From contig JAHLKI010000015.1 in the NCBI GenBank assembly GCA_025602905.1, forward strand, positions 558,001 through 622,000: a stretch of DNA of 64,000 nucleotides, written 5' to 3'. The DNA is from Phlyctochytrium arcticum (taxonomy: Eukaryota; Chytridiomycota; Chytridiomycetes; Chytridiales; Chytridiaceae). The notes under the pieces are model-generated. The model saw only the letters and a program-made list of their open reading frames with translations. It did no database searches and was not told where the DNA came from. Made by a program: the position numbers and the translations under genes. This document shows positions 22,264-34,014 of this stretch, piece by piece (the stretch's first letter is position 1; every line of letters begins with the position of its first letter).

Positions 22264-23522
22264 ATGTCGCCAGTCACTTCGAAAGGAATACAGCGGGTTG
22301 TGAGTCTGCTCCCTTCCGCAACTGAAATGCTATGCATTATTGGAGGGGAGCACTTACTCGTTGGGCGAAACCACGAGGTTTGTAGTGCGAAAGCGTGGTC
22401 CTTGTACATCAAAACCCCATTGTTTATCCTTGGCCTCAGGACGACTTTCCAAAGTCCATCACGGACCGTCCTATTCTCACTGGGCAAAAGACGACATTCA
22501 CCACCTCTGCTGATGTTGACCGCCAAGTTTCGGAGGCGCTTCACAGCGGTCAAAGTCTGTATACCCTGAACACAACGCTGCTTGCAGAACTTCAGCCTCA
22601 GGTTGTTTTGACTCAGGTATGGACGCAGATGGTGAAAGTTGATCAGCCCCGGTCGGTTGATCATCATTCCAATGGCAGGATCTCTGCAATGTCTGCGCCA
22701 TTGACCTGCAAACCGGTTAGTTCAGATTTCCGGAAATGTGAACCACCTTATTCATTTTGCACATCAGTGGAGCGTGTGGCTCAAAAGATGCCCAATCCTC
22801 CTGAAGTGGTGACTCTCAACCCAGTCAATCTGCAAGACGTGCTGGAAAATATTATCGAGGTTGGACGAGCGATAGGTATGGAAAAGCAGGCATTGGAAGC
22901 ACGCCAAGCGTTGCAAACGCGCGTAAACAATGCTTGTGCGCTGGCAAAGGCGCATTTGGATGCTGCAGGCGGCGTTCGAAAGCGAGTTGCCTTTATTGAA
23001 TGGACAGACCCCATCTTTCCCGCCGGCCATTGGTATGTCATTCACCATCAGTGACCCGCATGCACTAACCTCCTGCGTTCAGGACGCCACAACTGATAGA
23101 AATGGCCGGTGCATGCCACCCGGTAGCACCTGCAACAGCGCTGACTGGAGCGGGTCCTTCTAAAAGAACCGGTGAAGATCGTGTCATTGAAAGTCGACCG
23201 GAGATCCTCATCATATGTCCATGCGGGTTGAACTTGGAAGATAGCAAGCGCGAGACACGCTTGGTATCAGAGAAAAAATGGTGGATTGAAACAATGAAGG
23301 GGGTCGAAAAAATAGCCGTTGTCGATGGGAATCAGGTACGCTCACACAACATAAATACAATCAGAAAAACATTGAATGTTGAGTGCGTGGCAGATGTTCA
23401 ACCGACCAGGCCCAAGATTGGTAGACGCCCTGGAATGGTTGGTGGGATTCATTTGGGATAAGCCTGATGTTATTCCTAAAGATTTTCCTTGGGAGCAATG
23501 GCCTGTCACCCAGTCTAGTTGA
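22264..23522 (+). CDS. BtuF-like cobalamin-binding protein (PBP-like helical backbone receptor)
   Basis: Eukaryotic member of the helical-backbone metal-receptor family (the BtuF/FecB fold) that in bacteria binds vitamin B12 or ferric chelates for ABC import. The ATG at 22264 gives MSPVTSKGIQRVVSLLPSAT. An intron then joins GRNHE to DDFPKSITDRPILT, matching the SHECD(Y/F)P signature of the cobalamin-binding subfamily with Asp in place of the Cys. Later come LQPQVVLTQ, spliced to DLCNVCAIDLQTVERVAQKM, VVTLNPVNLQDVLENIIEVG, RVAFIEWTDPIFPAGHW, SRPEILIICPCG and the C-terminal PDVIPKDFPWEQW. There is no signal peptide or lipobox, so the product is probably intracellular, unlike bacterial BtuF. No ABC transporter lies nearby. 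Five exons; about 325 residues. Confidence 0.82.
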
Positions 23523-23559
23523 GCACTTTCTATTTATCTAGCGCTACTTTCACTAGAGA

Positions 23560-24429
23560 TCACGGATCCCTATCTATTCCTCTATAGCGAACGGTGTTTA
23601 CGATTACATGCTTGTCCTGATCTTCTACGCTGATTTGTTTCCATATCTGTATGACTTCGCATCCGGATTTCTCGAATGCATCCTTGATATTTGACATAGT
23701 TGTAAAAATCTTGCTTTCTTCCGTCCCACGCTCTTTGTATGCCCAATAGCATACTTTGTTCATCCCAGGAGTCTCTTCCGTTTCCAGTAATTGACTTACC
23801 ATAGATACGAAGTGGGGTGCCAACTCGGCCAGCCAAGCTGTTTCTGCGGCCACAATAATAGTTGCTGAGAGCGGATCATTTGGAGATCGCTGTGAGTTTA
23901 AAGGAGATGTCCAATCCAGGGCTTGCGCTGTAGCCGTTCCATTGCCCACCGGCGTGCTTCCTACCCAGCCAGAAGCTCTGGATTCTGCCTTCTGGTCGCG
24001 ATTTCGTGCTATATTTGAGTTTGTGATATCACATACACTCTCAACATCTGTGCACATCACATCAGCTCCCAGGACTGCAATGCCAAGGCCCCCAATGCCC
24101 GTCCCACTTCCCAATTCTATAACCTTTTCTCTCTTATCCACTACTCGTCTCCGAAACTCCTCTGCATGATCACAATCCGATTTATGCAGGAACGATAAGA
24201 GTGCTACCGCACCTTCCCACACTGAGAAACCGGTTGCTGCAGCAAGGGTGTAGGATGGATCAAAGAGATATGGATCAACCATATCTTCATCTTCAGAGTC
24301 GGACACTGTGCCATCACGTTGGGCAGCAATAGTAAGATTGTGTGGAGGTAGCGAGACGTGATGATAGAGGTGATCTCGGTCCGAGGTTTTCGTGATCTGT
24401 ATATGCGTTGATGCAGATCCAGTCATCAT
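23560..24429 (-). CDS. METTL21/EFM-type protein-lysine methyltransferase
   Basis: SAM-dependent methyltransferase of the Methyltransf_16 group (METTL21, yeast Efm and Nnt1), which mostly methylates lysines of elongation factors and chaperones. One exon. The preferred ATG at 24429 gives MMTGSASTHIQITKTSDRDH. Motif I is VIELGSGTGIGGLGIAVLGA, followed by the acidic VMCTDVES. Then come ALDWTSP and the post-motif IIVAAETAWLAELAPHFVSM, where family members have D-x-x-Y/W style residues. The frame stays open upstream to an ATG at 24720, but the added 97 residues are irregular, Ser/Arg-rich and run into the divergent MCM10 promoter, so I do not include them. The target cannot be assigned. Confidence 0.8.
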   Translation of the reverse strand: MMTGSASTHIQITKTSDRDHLYHHVSLPPHNLTIAAQRDGTVSDSEDEDMVDPYLFDPSYTLAAATGFSVWEGAVALLSFLHKSDCDHAEEFRRRVVDKREKVIELGSGTGIGGLGIAVLGADVMCTDVESVCDITNSNIARNRDQKAESRASGWVGSTPVGNGTATAQALDWTSPLNSQRSPNDPLSATIIVAAETAWLAELAPHFVSMVSQLLETEETPGMNKVCYWAYKERGTEESKIFTTMSNIKDAFEKSGCEVIQIWKQISVEDQDKHVIVNTVRYRGIDRDP

Positions 24430-24741
24430 GTATTTGAGGAGCTTGAAAAAGACAGATATATAGGAGTGGGAAAACGTTCGGGTTAGGCGGTATCGAGAGC
24501 TTTGGTGGGGCCAAGGTGGGATGCTTCTGTTCTTCTGAGTTCGCGATGTCGCACTGGTCGCATGTCGTCGAGAATTTTTGCAATTCCTCTCGAAATGGGC
24601 ACATGAAAAATCGGACACTTGTGACGGTGACTTGTCACCAAAACTGGCAAAACTCCGCTCCTCATTCTCGCCCGCCTCTGGTGATGCCAACTGTGCTGTT
24701 CTCCTATTGAACCTATCCATCGGGCAACACCCAACCTTATC
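24430..24741. other. Divergent promoter region, methyltransferase and MCM10
   Basis: About 310 bases between ATGs, open in the methyltransferase frame up to 24720. If the longer start is used, only about 20 bases separate the two divergent genes. No ACGCGT-type cell-cycle box is seen. Confidence 0.4.
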
Positions 24742-26867
24742 ATGTTGACTGAGACAGATACCTTTACCGATGATGAAGACGACGACGCTGAACTGCTTCT
24801 CCTGTTAGCGGATGAAGCTGAAGATTCGGATACGCAAACACACCATGGTATTCATCCAAACCACATGAAACACAGAAATAAAGCGAAATAAACTTGTGAT
24901 AGATGATAGTACAGATACAAAACTCAAACATGATCGTCAAAGTCCGAAACGATCACTGAGATCCGAGAATAAACAAACCAGCACTACTCTCAAGACACCA
25001 TCAAAAGTCACGTCAGGCAAACGAACGAGGGTAACCGACTACCTTGTAGGACCTGTTCGTAAACGGATCCGCGAAGGTTTTACCGACCGTATGACCATTG
25101 GTCGTCTAGAACATCGACATGCAGCGGAGAATGCCACGCGCGCTGAAAGTGTAAAGAAATCATCTGGATTTGATAAGAGAGTCAAGGGTGAGTAAGGTCG
25201 TCCATGATCCTTAGGAAACGACCTCATTCCCATGTAGCTACTTCAAAGGAAAAAGTCCCCGAGCAGAGCCTCTTTTCCGAGGAGAACGGCAGGGTCGATA
25301 ACCTTGCTGGATTACGTCTAAAGTGCGATAGACTGTTCATCCATTTGTAAACTCCTGACTAATGATTGTTCATCAGATCCTGTCTCCATTCCACAGACTT
25401 TCTAAACTCTCGCCTGCATTCACTTCAAGTCGTATCCCTCCGTCGTCTTATCCGAACATATGTTGGCCCTGCCGACGAGCCTCCCAGTGACTGGATCACA
25501 ATCGGAATCGTTGCCCACAAGAGTGAGCAACGTACGGCATCAAATGGAAAACCATTTCGTATCTTCAAGTTGTCCGACCTCAATGGGGCCAATGTCAACA
25601 TGTTTTTGTTTGATAAGGTCCTACAGATGTGGGGCGAATGTGATGTCGGGATGGTTCTTGTGATCTTGAATCCCAAAATCATGCTGCCAAGTGAGGTACG
25701 TCCTAGAATAACCTCAGCAATCATTGCCAATCGGATCAGCTGATGTAATTGATTTCCAGAAAGGGAACGCGATAGGTCTTAATATCGAAAATCCACATAA
25801 GTGGATGAACATTGGCATGTCGCGGGATTTGACCTTTTGCAAGTTTGAACCTAAAGTGGGCAATAAATGCCCCAAATGGCTCGACAAGTATGGTCCACCT
25901 TCCATTCTTCATGAAATCACCTCTAATTTCCACCGAAATGAACAGGCGAAAAGGCGATCATTGCGATCTCCACGCCGTTGAAGTCTACAAGAATGCTAGG
26001 TTGAAAAGGCAGGAGGTGCTGGGCGGGTAACAATGCGTTTCTTTCGATGAACCCCGACTGTTTTCAAACACGCAGCGTTTCTTTTTAAGGACCAATATGT
26101 TCACAATTGGGGATCCTAAACAGTCGTTACCGAGGGCAAGACACTCACGCAGCGGTCGACTTCTCTCATCAAACGCTAAGGATCCAACTCAAGGAACGTA
26201 TACATTTGAAGATGGCGAAGCTCTGTCAACTGGTGGCCTGGACAAGGGGGTACACGACGGAAAGGTCCTTCGACCATGCAAGGCAGGAGCAGAACTGGGA
26301 GTTGAAGAAACCAAAGCATTGTACGTTTCGCACATGTGGAGCGTTTTCCGAATTTACTAATCAACTTTCATTTGGTGTGTGTAGGGACAGTATGATGCAA
26401 ACAGGCACTCCTGGCGCAAAGTATTTGCGTGCGGCACAAAGCATGGCTCGTGGGAAAAAAGGTAAACGGTTTATGTCCGGATCCGTCCGTCCCATCCCGT
26501 TCTTATACTTGCATCGTCAGATACTTTGCCTGAAAAGAAAGGATCCATGTTTAGTTTGGGTAAAACTGAGGGTGACAGTTCAAAACAATTGTTCTCGGCG
26601 CGGGCAATGAGCCGCATGGGCTTTGACCCCGTCTCGGGAATAGAGTTTGTACCAGTAGTGAAGAAAGAAGCAGCAAGCAAACCGACGGTAGAGAAGACGA
26701 AACTGGACAGACGCGTCGCGGAGAAGAAAGAATCATTAAAGAAGGCGGTAGCAAGGGCGAACAAGGAAATCCGTGACGCTAACAGGAAACAGCGGCCACG
26801 TTCAAAAGATACGGGCGCAGGCGAGGACGTGATTGAGCTTGAACTCAGTAGTAGTGACGACGAGTAA
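24742..26867 (+). CDS. MCM10: MCM10 replication initiation factor
   Basis: Nuclear DNA-binding factor needed to activate the CMG helicase and recruit polymerase alpha. The ATG at 24742 gives MLTETDTFTDDEDDDAELLL, an acidic start. After a Lys/Arg/Thr-rich linker the OB-fold begins (WITIGIVAHKSEQRTASNGK; FRIFKLSDLNGANVNMFLF; NPKIMLPSE). The CCCH zinc finger follows (TFCKFEPKVGNKCPKWLDK spliced to RKGDHCDLHAVE). C-terminal exons are basic and end in acidic VIELELSSSDDE. About seven exons. The internal domain order is standard for the family, and the metazoan-type C-terminal winged-helix/zinc module is not seen, as in yeasts. Confidence 0.9.
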
Positions 26868-27030
26868 AATCGTCCATATGATATGATTATAATAACAGTC
26901 TGTCTTTGGGCGTACCACAACCTTGCGCTGGTTCGTGAGGTCCCAGCATCAATCAACTTATATTCCTTTATGCATTTTATGAAACAGTCTTGATGTTTGT
27001 CGTCTATATATAAGGGGGTTCCGCAAAATT

Positions 27031-29434
27031 TCAGATAGGCGTGTTCACGGATCCGGCGAGTATCAGATCGTCGTCTTCATCGTCCAAAAATGTGGATGGC
27101 TCTGTGCTAATTGCTGGAGCGGGTCCTGCCTCCACTTTTACGGGTGAAGCGAACGGGACGCTAGTAGGCTCAGGTGAGTCGATGCGAGTATCACTAGCGC
27201 TATTGGTATTTTCACTTCTAACACTGGGAGCGACATTCGAAATGTTCTCAATCAAAGTTTGACTTGAACCCGTTTGTCCATTCGTTCTGGCATCTCCGGT
27301 GCCATTGCGCCTTGCTCCATTGTCCGCGCATTTCAAGCTAGGTCGTGCTGAGCCGCCACCGTCCCAGGTCCGAGCTATCTCTTTTCCATAATTCGCGAAA
27401 AGTTCTTCTCCGCCGGTGATGTCTCGAATAGCCATACATAGCACCTGATTGACAACCTGTCCCTCGACGAACGCTACATTCGCGCCATTCGCGTCCTCAT
27501 TCATGAAATGAAACGGGCAAAATACTCTTGGGTGGTTCCAATAAGGTTGTCCATCCGCGTCTGTACCATCAAGAATGGTAAGGCGATAGCGATGAGCATA
27601 TTGAGATGCAACACCTAGAGGCTCTTTTAAGGAGTCAAACTCGTCCTCCGTCATTGGAACCCCAAAGTAAAAGCCAAGGATGGTCCAAGCGGGAATGTCA
27701 CGCGTAGCGAACAAGCCGCGACCAGAATTTGGTATCTAAGATGGATCGCATGGTCAACAAAAACAAACATTCGACCCGTGAAATTGATGCACATACCGAT
27801 GAATCCTTAACCTCCAAAACATCGTGGATACTTTTGGGAATATTGTCATCGGGATCCGGATCAAAGAGTCCATTCCCGGCAAGGCTATCTCCGTCATGAG
27901 TTTCCGGTACGGCAGTCGATCCACTTAATAATGCCTGCCGAACAGCCTCTGTCCTTTTTACGACAGCCAGAGCCTTTGCTTCAGTACTAACTGAATTCTC
28001 ATTTAGTGCACTCGGTGAGGACGAGCTTAGTACGTCAGGTGCTTCCAGGCACGATCGTTTTGGTGACGTCTCGATGTCATCTTTGATGACCTGATCGGGT
28101 AACTCCTCGTGTTTGCGCTTGAGCGGTGTACAGGCGCCTTCAAATCTAAGCTCATCCTGCAGGGTGATTGGCGTCTCTGTAGCTAATTCAACCTTCACAT
28201 CGTGCTCCTCGCGAGCAATAATAATATCGCCAGACTGTATGTTTTCACCCTTGACAGAATTCAACTCTTTTCCGTTCTCGTACACCCCTTCTTTTCCCTC
28301 CTTCACGTCCTGCTCTGTTTTTGACCCAGACTCCGCTGCTGGGTCTTTTCCAGTCTTCTCCATGTCAGATTTACCCTCATCCAATGTCTTGGAACCAACC
28401 GAGCTCTTGTTCCTCTCTGCCATTTCACTACGTACACGTGCCTCATTGCGGGCTCCCGCCAGCTCCCACTCCCTCCTCCTCCTACTGAATAGATATGGCC
28501 AATCCATTTTGATCAGCGTGTCCATCCATTCTTCGTAGTTTTGCAATGCCGTTTCAAAATTGCCTGGTTCATAGGACAACTTGAAATGCACGTGCTTCTT
28601 CCCCTCTGGAATAAAAGGGACAAATAGCTTATCTCGATTCTCCGTCAGTATCCCAGATGCAGTATTTTGAGGAGTCTACACAAGGATGGTTTGTCAAACT
28701 CATCAAACCTAGGGTGAAACAAACCGCTCCACACGTACCTTTCCACCAAAAAGCCTGGGCAACCCCCGTTGCATAGAAATCTGTCGATCCAACTCCAAAG
28801 CGGCCGGAATCAATTTGCCCCTGGGCAGCGGTTCCCCAGCTTTTCGGAGGGTTAAAAACAAGATGTAGGTCTGATTGTACCATCTTGGCTTCACTTTGGG
28901 CGTGGTCGCAGCGGGATCTGACATAGACAAAAGCGTTCGGAGATTGTAGGTTGGGGGTGTGGCAGGCTTGCCTTCGGCCAAGAGTTTGCGATTTCGGGTC
29001 ATACGGCCCGTGTGAGGAGTTTGCATAATGGGATTTGAGGGAGGAGTTGGTGCGGGTGAAAATGTTGGAAAGTAGGATGTATCGGTTGTCAGACTAGGTG
29101 TAGATTCGCGGGTTATTGAAGGTGAGGAGCCCAGGCCGTCTTCGGTTTCAGTGGTCTCGGCCCCTTCTTCTACCAAAGATACTGGCGTCCGTCCCTTTCT
29201 CTTTGTCTTTTTAGCATTCTGCGGTTTCTTGACCGCTTGTTTCCTTTGCCGATTTGTTCTGGCCTTGGCCGTCCCCGGTTTTGTTGTTGTGCCCTCCGAC
29301 ACTCGTGGCTCTACTATTGACGCGGCAGGAGGACTCGGACAAGAGGACAGGCTATCTGAAGCGGTTTCTTCGGATGCTAACAGGTCGTTGTGCAGCCGTT
29401 CTGAGCCCGTATCTACGTCTGCTTGCACTGTCAT
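27031..29434 (-). CDS. SET-domain protein with long disordered N-terminus
   Basis: Candidate lysine methyltransferase of about 760 residues. The ATG at 29434 starts MTVQADVDTGSERLHNDLL. A basic, Ser/Thr-rich region (KARTNRQRKQAVKKPQNAKK) precedes GRMTRNRKLLAEG and a short folded-looking part. A long acidic, Lys/Glu-rich stretch follows, then the SET domain: GRGLFATRDIPAWTILGFYF, a Tyr/His-rich middle (YAHRYRLTILDGTDADGQPY), FHFMNEDANGANVAFVEG in place of the canonical NHSCxPN motif, and GEELFANYGKEIA at the catalytic Tyr. The tail is Ser/Thr-rich. The motif changes leave activity uncertain. Three or four introns; the join at about 27720-27795 completes GRGLFATRD. Confidence 0.75.
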
Positions 29435-29887
29435 GTTCAAAGGAGTGAAAGCAAATTCCCACGTTTTTCAACACGACAGAGTCACAGAGAATAAAGAAAC
29501 CTTCGGTAGTTTCTGATTGTAAGTGTGAGGTGTGTTTTCCTTCAAATACGCTCTATACTACAGACACTATGCTCTACTTTCACCAAAACTCGGTTGTGTG
29601 TCTGTTTCGAATGCGTTGCCTCGCCAGAACTTCGGGGGCCGGACAGGCGGAGCTTGGGCTTTCACTGTTTTGGTGCATATTAAAGTGAGTCATTTTTGCG
29701 CAGCACATCTTTGAATGGGGCCGATGCAGGGGCCGCCGAGGGGCCGATGAACGAAGTTCAACGAACGAACGATCAGCAGCAAAAGGTCACTCTTTCTGCA
29801 ATTATTGAGCGCCCCGAATAAATCACCAACGTGGGTTGCCTTCAAAGATTTTCATTGAAGAACATTTGATGCACCTTGTAAAATAAC
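29435..29887. other. Spacer between cyclin 3' end and SET gene
   Basis: About 450 bases upstream of the SET gene and downstream of the cyclin. I see no gene-like frame. It should hold the SET-gene promoter. Confidence 0.4.
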
Positions 29888-30715
29888 TTATTGTATTGTT
29901 TCGACTGGAGGAGGAGGCTGCATCCCTGGCATAACAGGGTGTGCATCCACGGGTCCCAGTATATATGAAGAGTTTGTCCTCGCCAGGTTTAAGTAATAGC
30001 GCTGGAGAATGTCTACAGAGCACGAGAATCGCCAATCGATTAATGCACATAGTTCCAATTCCATCATGTTGAGTTCTTGCAGGGAGATACCACCGACCTG
30101 AACAACAAGATGAAATTAGTCTCAAGAACCTTCCATAGATGAGGGACGTGGTGTGCTACCTTGGCATAATACGTATTGGTACAATAAATATCGGATGTTG
30201 CCTTGCTCCCAACCGTCACAGCAGCAATTATGAATCTAAAATCATGATTAAACGACTGTTTGGCAATTGGCGGAGACGTGGGAAATGTGAGAAATACTAA
30301 CCTGTGCACGGTCAAGCTAGATATAGTAAAATTACGGTGAATCTCACACACGCGGTCAATATATACAAGGAGAAGGATGAGAACGGAAGGTTCGACGCCG
30401 GCAAACTTGATAATTCTTCTCAAGTAATCGTCAAGTTTGATGCTGAGTAAAAGAATCAGGTCAGATTTGATCCAAATGCCACTTAACCACCTCTAAACTG
30501 TACCCTGGGGGCGCTCGAGAATGAAATCGGGTAATACTTGTGGCAGTGAGGGGTATGCGGTCGTTGTGAGTAATGAGCCTGCTCATCATCCCGGTGACCA
30601 GGTTGGCTAATATGTCGGTTGAGCAGAGATGAAAGTAATAGGGGATAGGAATAGTTTGGGGTTGCGGTGCTTCCGTCGGCGACGGCTGTTCGTTCATTCC
30701 TTCTGATTCCCGCAT
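29888..30715 (-). CDS. PHO80/PCL-type cyclin
   Basis: Cyclin partner of a PHO85/CDK5-type kinase, tied in yeasts to phosphate signalling, polarity and cell-cycle entry. The preferred ATG at 30715 gives MRESEGMNEQPSPTEAPQP. Exon 1 ends RFHSRAPPG and splices to IKLDDYLRRIIKFAGVEPSV. That is the family hallmark FHS...P.I...DYL.RI.K, followed by LILLLVYIDRVCEIHRNFTI, VHRFIIAAVTVGSKATSDIY, TNTYYAKVGGISLQELNMME and the closing helix LCALIDWRFSCSVDILQRYY. The tail is short and ends PPPVETIQ. The frame is open above the ATG but lacks another start. About 200 residues in four exons. Confidence 0.87.
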
Positions 30716-31041
30716 AGTTTCCGTACGTTCAGCGTATTGCTTCAATGAATTTGACCGAGGCCCATAGGCCGCTGCCGATCCTTTCTGCTCCCAAAAACTT
30801 GCTATTCTAACGGCAAACTACGTCGAGTGCTCCCGAATGAGTTATGAACAGGGCTCGGGAAGTCCTCCCCACCACTCTTTGTTTCGTTCCAGAGTGTGTG
30901 CGGTCAGGAGACGTTGAGTGATTACCCTTTCACGGCGGTTCATGGTCCGTTTGAACCTCGCAAATTTGTCATTGCCAAAGTCTGAGTGCGCTTTCGATTG
31001 GGAAGCTCCGCGATTATAAGCTGACTGCCATAAATTTATTA
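30716..31041. other. Spacer between MLH1 3' end and cyclin
   Basis: About 325 bases holding the MLH1 3' end and cyclin promoter. I see nothing else. Confidence 0.4.
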
Positions 31042-34014
31042 CTAGCATCTCTCAAATACACGGTAAAGATCTGGCAAATTGGCAAGTTGGACGATGGTTC
31101 CATCCTCAGTCATGCTTTTTGGTGCAATAAAGAAGCTTTTAAGTGCAGGGAAAATGACATGCTCTACAGTCCAGCGAAATGATAACTGGGCCTGATCAAT
31201 GGAATGATTTGATGTAAGTTTTTGGGGCGGGTCGTCGGTGGTCTCTGCACTAGATGACTTCTCCTGTACTGGGGCATGAAGTGAATAAAAAGCGGCCAAT
31301 TCGGCAGCAATAGTTTGGAAACAACTCTTTTCGCTCGTCCAATCAACCTATATAGACATGAACAAGGCATGGAACGGTTATCATTCCAGGCAGCACTGAC
31401 CTCACTTCCGAGACGTAACAGAAAAGCTGGCAATTTGTGAAAGCTGGGCGTGTAATTCTTGAGAATAAGAGGTAACGCGTGTAGGATACCGTCCTCATCG
31501 ATAATGAATGAAAAATATTCTTCCAACATTTCTCGTCGAGAAACAAGTAAATCTGCGCATTCCTACAAAATAAAGTGAGTTTATACTCAAAGAAACCACC
31601 TGACAAAGGTCACAAACCTTGGCAATCTCATCCGGATCCATCATATTTTCTTGTTCCAGATACTCACTATCTGAGGCGAGTGCAACCTTGACCATCTCCT
31701 CAATGGATACTCCACCAGAGAGACGAATGCAGCCAAAATTTGAGAACCCCAGAAGTATAAGTTGATAGAACAGGCCTTCACTGTACCGCCATCAGAACAC
31801 TATTGAAGCACAGATGAGACCTGGCATACCTTAGATGTACATAATCCGTCAAATACAGCTTTGTAAGGTGTTGTACTAGGGCGAGGGTATCATCAACACA
31901 TCCAACAAAGGTGTGCTCATTGAAAAGCTGGGTCAAGCCTGCATTGGCGTGTTAACTCCGGGCCAAGATTCGAATTTGTGGTTCCCAACCTACCTAAATG
32001 TCCGGCGGAACGTAGTTCTTGGCGCAACTCAATAACGCTGGTCAACTGAACATCCACCCGAGGTCTTAGCCTCGATTGCGGCCCTAGAATTGGCCTGTTC
32101 ACAGAAGAGTCTTGCGTAGCTTCTGCCTCCTCCGATATGGAGCCCGCGGCTGAGTGAGGAATATCGATATCAGCACCAGTCGCAGCTTCAGTTTCATCAG
32201 GATCAACATCGAAGGATTCGGCTTCCATGTCTGCTTCCGCTTCAATATCTATCGCATCGGAATCATTCAATGGTGCTCGGGAAGCCTGCGACTGAGACTG
32301 AGATGATGCAGTCCAATCTACAATTTCCACAGTGTGTTGTGAGGGCATTTGAGCAAGGAAGGAATCAAGTGTTCGTGATCGGCTGTCTGTCCTGACAAGT
32401 TTGTGCTCCGGTGCTTTTGCTAGTGGAACATGTATGAGGTTTTGGCTTGTCACCCCAAAGGAAGTTTTCACGCACCTGTTGATTTGATAGTCGGAATTTT
32501 TTCTAGAGACGGCGGAGCGGCCCCGGGTAAGAAAGTCTAGGACAAGTCAAAACCAATATCGTGGTGGAGGGGCATGAATGGGATGGTTACCTGGGTGTAA
32601 AAGGTGCGAGACTGGTTAGCATTGGCTAATGCATTTTGAAGACATTCGCAAAGAGATTCGATGATTTTATCCTCATTTATGAAATGGACCTACGAGGTAG
32701 GCGTTAGCTTGAAAATCAAATGCAAGGAGACTAACAATCACTCATACCTCACGCTTGGTCGGATGTACATTGACGTCGACATTCTCGGTAGCCAGCTCCA
32801 AATGAAGATACACGAAAGGGTGGGTGCCTCTCGGAAGATACTCCGTGTACAACGCTTCAATCGCGCGTTTCAAATTTGGACTGTCTACTGATCGATCTAT
32901 CGGACAGTCACGTCAGTCGTTGGCCATGAAGAAAGAATGGTCTCATTGACTGACGATTGATAAAGAGAAGAAAGATCATCTTGCGCGTATTGAAATTTGC
33001 GTTCGATACCAGCCCGGAAGCTTTCAACTGCCATCGATCTTCCTCAAGCTCGACCTCGATAAGCTCTTTTGCAATGTTTGCCCCATACACGTAGCGTATG
33101 TTATCGACTGTTTTGACTTTGGAACTGGTGTGGACATCCGCAGAATTGGCTCCTGCCTATAGTGACTCGAGATGAAGCTCTGAAAACATGTATTCAAACT
33201 CATGTCGCGTACCTTTTTACATGTAAAGCTTACTGTACTGTTATGAATGGCATATTTGTGCACTACGTCCAGAATTCGGTTGTATTCTTCTGTCGCATTC
33301 TTCAATGCTTTCCGGCGTGTGGGTACATTATAAAAGAGATCCTCTACCTTGTCGAAAACTCATTAGATAGGAGGGCACTTGTCATGATTTCGGAGTTGCG
33401 AACCGTGATTTGTGTTCCTCTGTTGCCTGCACAGGGTTTTGGATCAGCCGAAGTCCCCGCTTTGAGAGGCACTAGCTTTCCATCGGAGTATGCCACCTTC
33501 CAAGCGCAAGGAGAGTCCTCTGTTTTTGTGGTAACGGTAACGTGTGCAACATGACTAATACTCGCCAAAGCTTCGCCGCGAAAGCCATAGGTTGCAATAG
33601 ACCGTAAATCATCGTATGATTTCAACTTTGAAGTCGCAAACCGCTCGCAAACCAGTGGAAGATCATCCTTGCCGATGCCATGCCCATTGTCTTGAATCTA
33701 GATTCAGCACTTAGTTATGCACTGGCATTTTGAAAATTAAATTATGTTCTGATGGTTCCATACTTGGAGCAACTTGAATCCTCCTTCTTTTATTGTTATT
33801 TGTATGTTCATCGCGCCAGCATCAAGGGAATTTTCTATCATCTCCTTTAATGCATTTGCGGGTCTGTGAATAATCTACAAGGAACGTTACAATCAGTCAA
33901 CGATCTGGTAAATAGATCTCCACTCCTAGGTACCTCTCCCGCAGCAATCCTATTCACGACGCCTTCCTCGAGCCGTTTGATCCTGGGTACTGAGGAGCTG
34001 GCGGAGGTCGTCAT
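31042..34014 (-). CDS. MLH1: MLH1 DNA mismatch repair protein
   Basis: MutL-alpha subunit, partner of PMS1/PMS2 in post-replicative mismatch repair and, with MLH3, in meiotic crossing-over. The ATG at 34014 gives [20 protein letters not shown]. The first intron splits AAGE from [20 protein letters not shown], which carries the GHKL catalytic Glu. Then come [56 protein letters not shown] and [21 protein letters not shown] Ser/acidic linker precedes the C-terminal interaction domain, which runs to [11 protein letters not shown]. The terminal FERC is the conserved MLH1 end. About 720 residues in roughly a dozen exons. A small spliced ORF on the same strand overlaps its first ~22 codons in another frame. 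Confidence 0.95.

Noticed and set aside
24430..24720. N-terminal extension of the methyltransferase to ATG 24720
   Set aside because: The added residues are irregular and Ser/Arg-rich, and would leave only about 20 bases for two divergent promoters.
33950..34014. Fusion of the small ORF into MLH1 as an N-terminal extension
   Set aside because: The frames differ, and any intron that could join them would be under 35 bases, shorter than those seen here.
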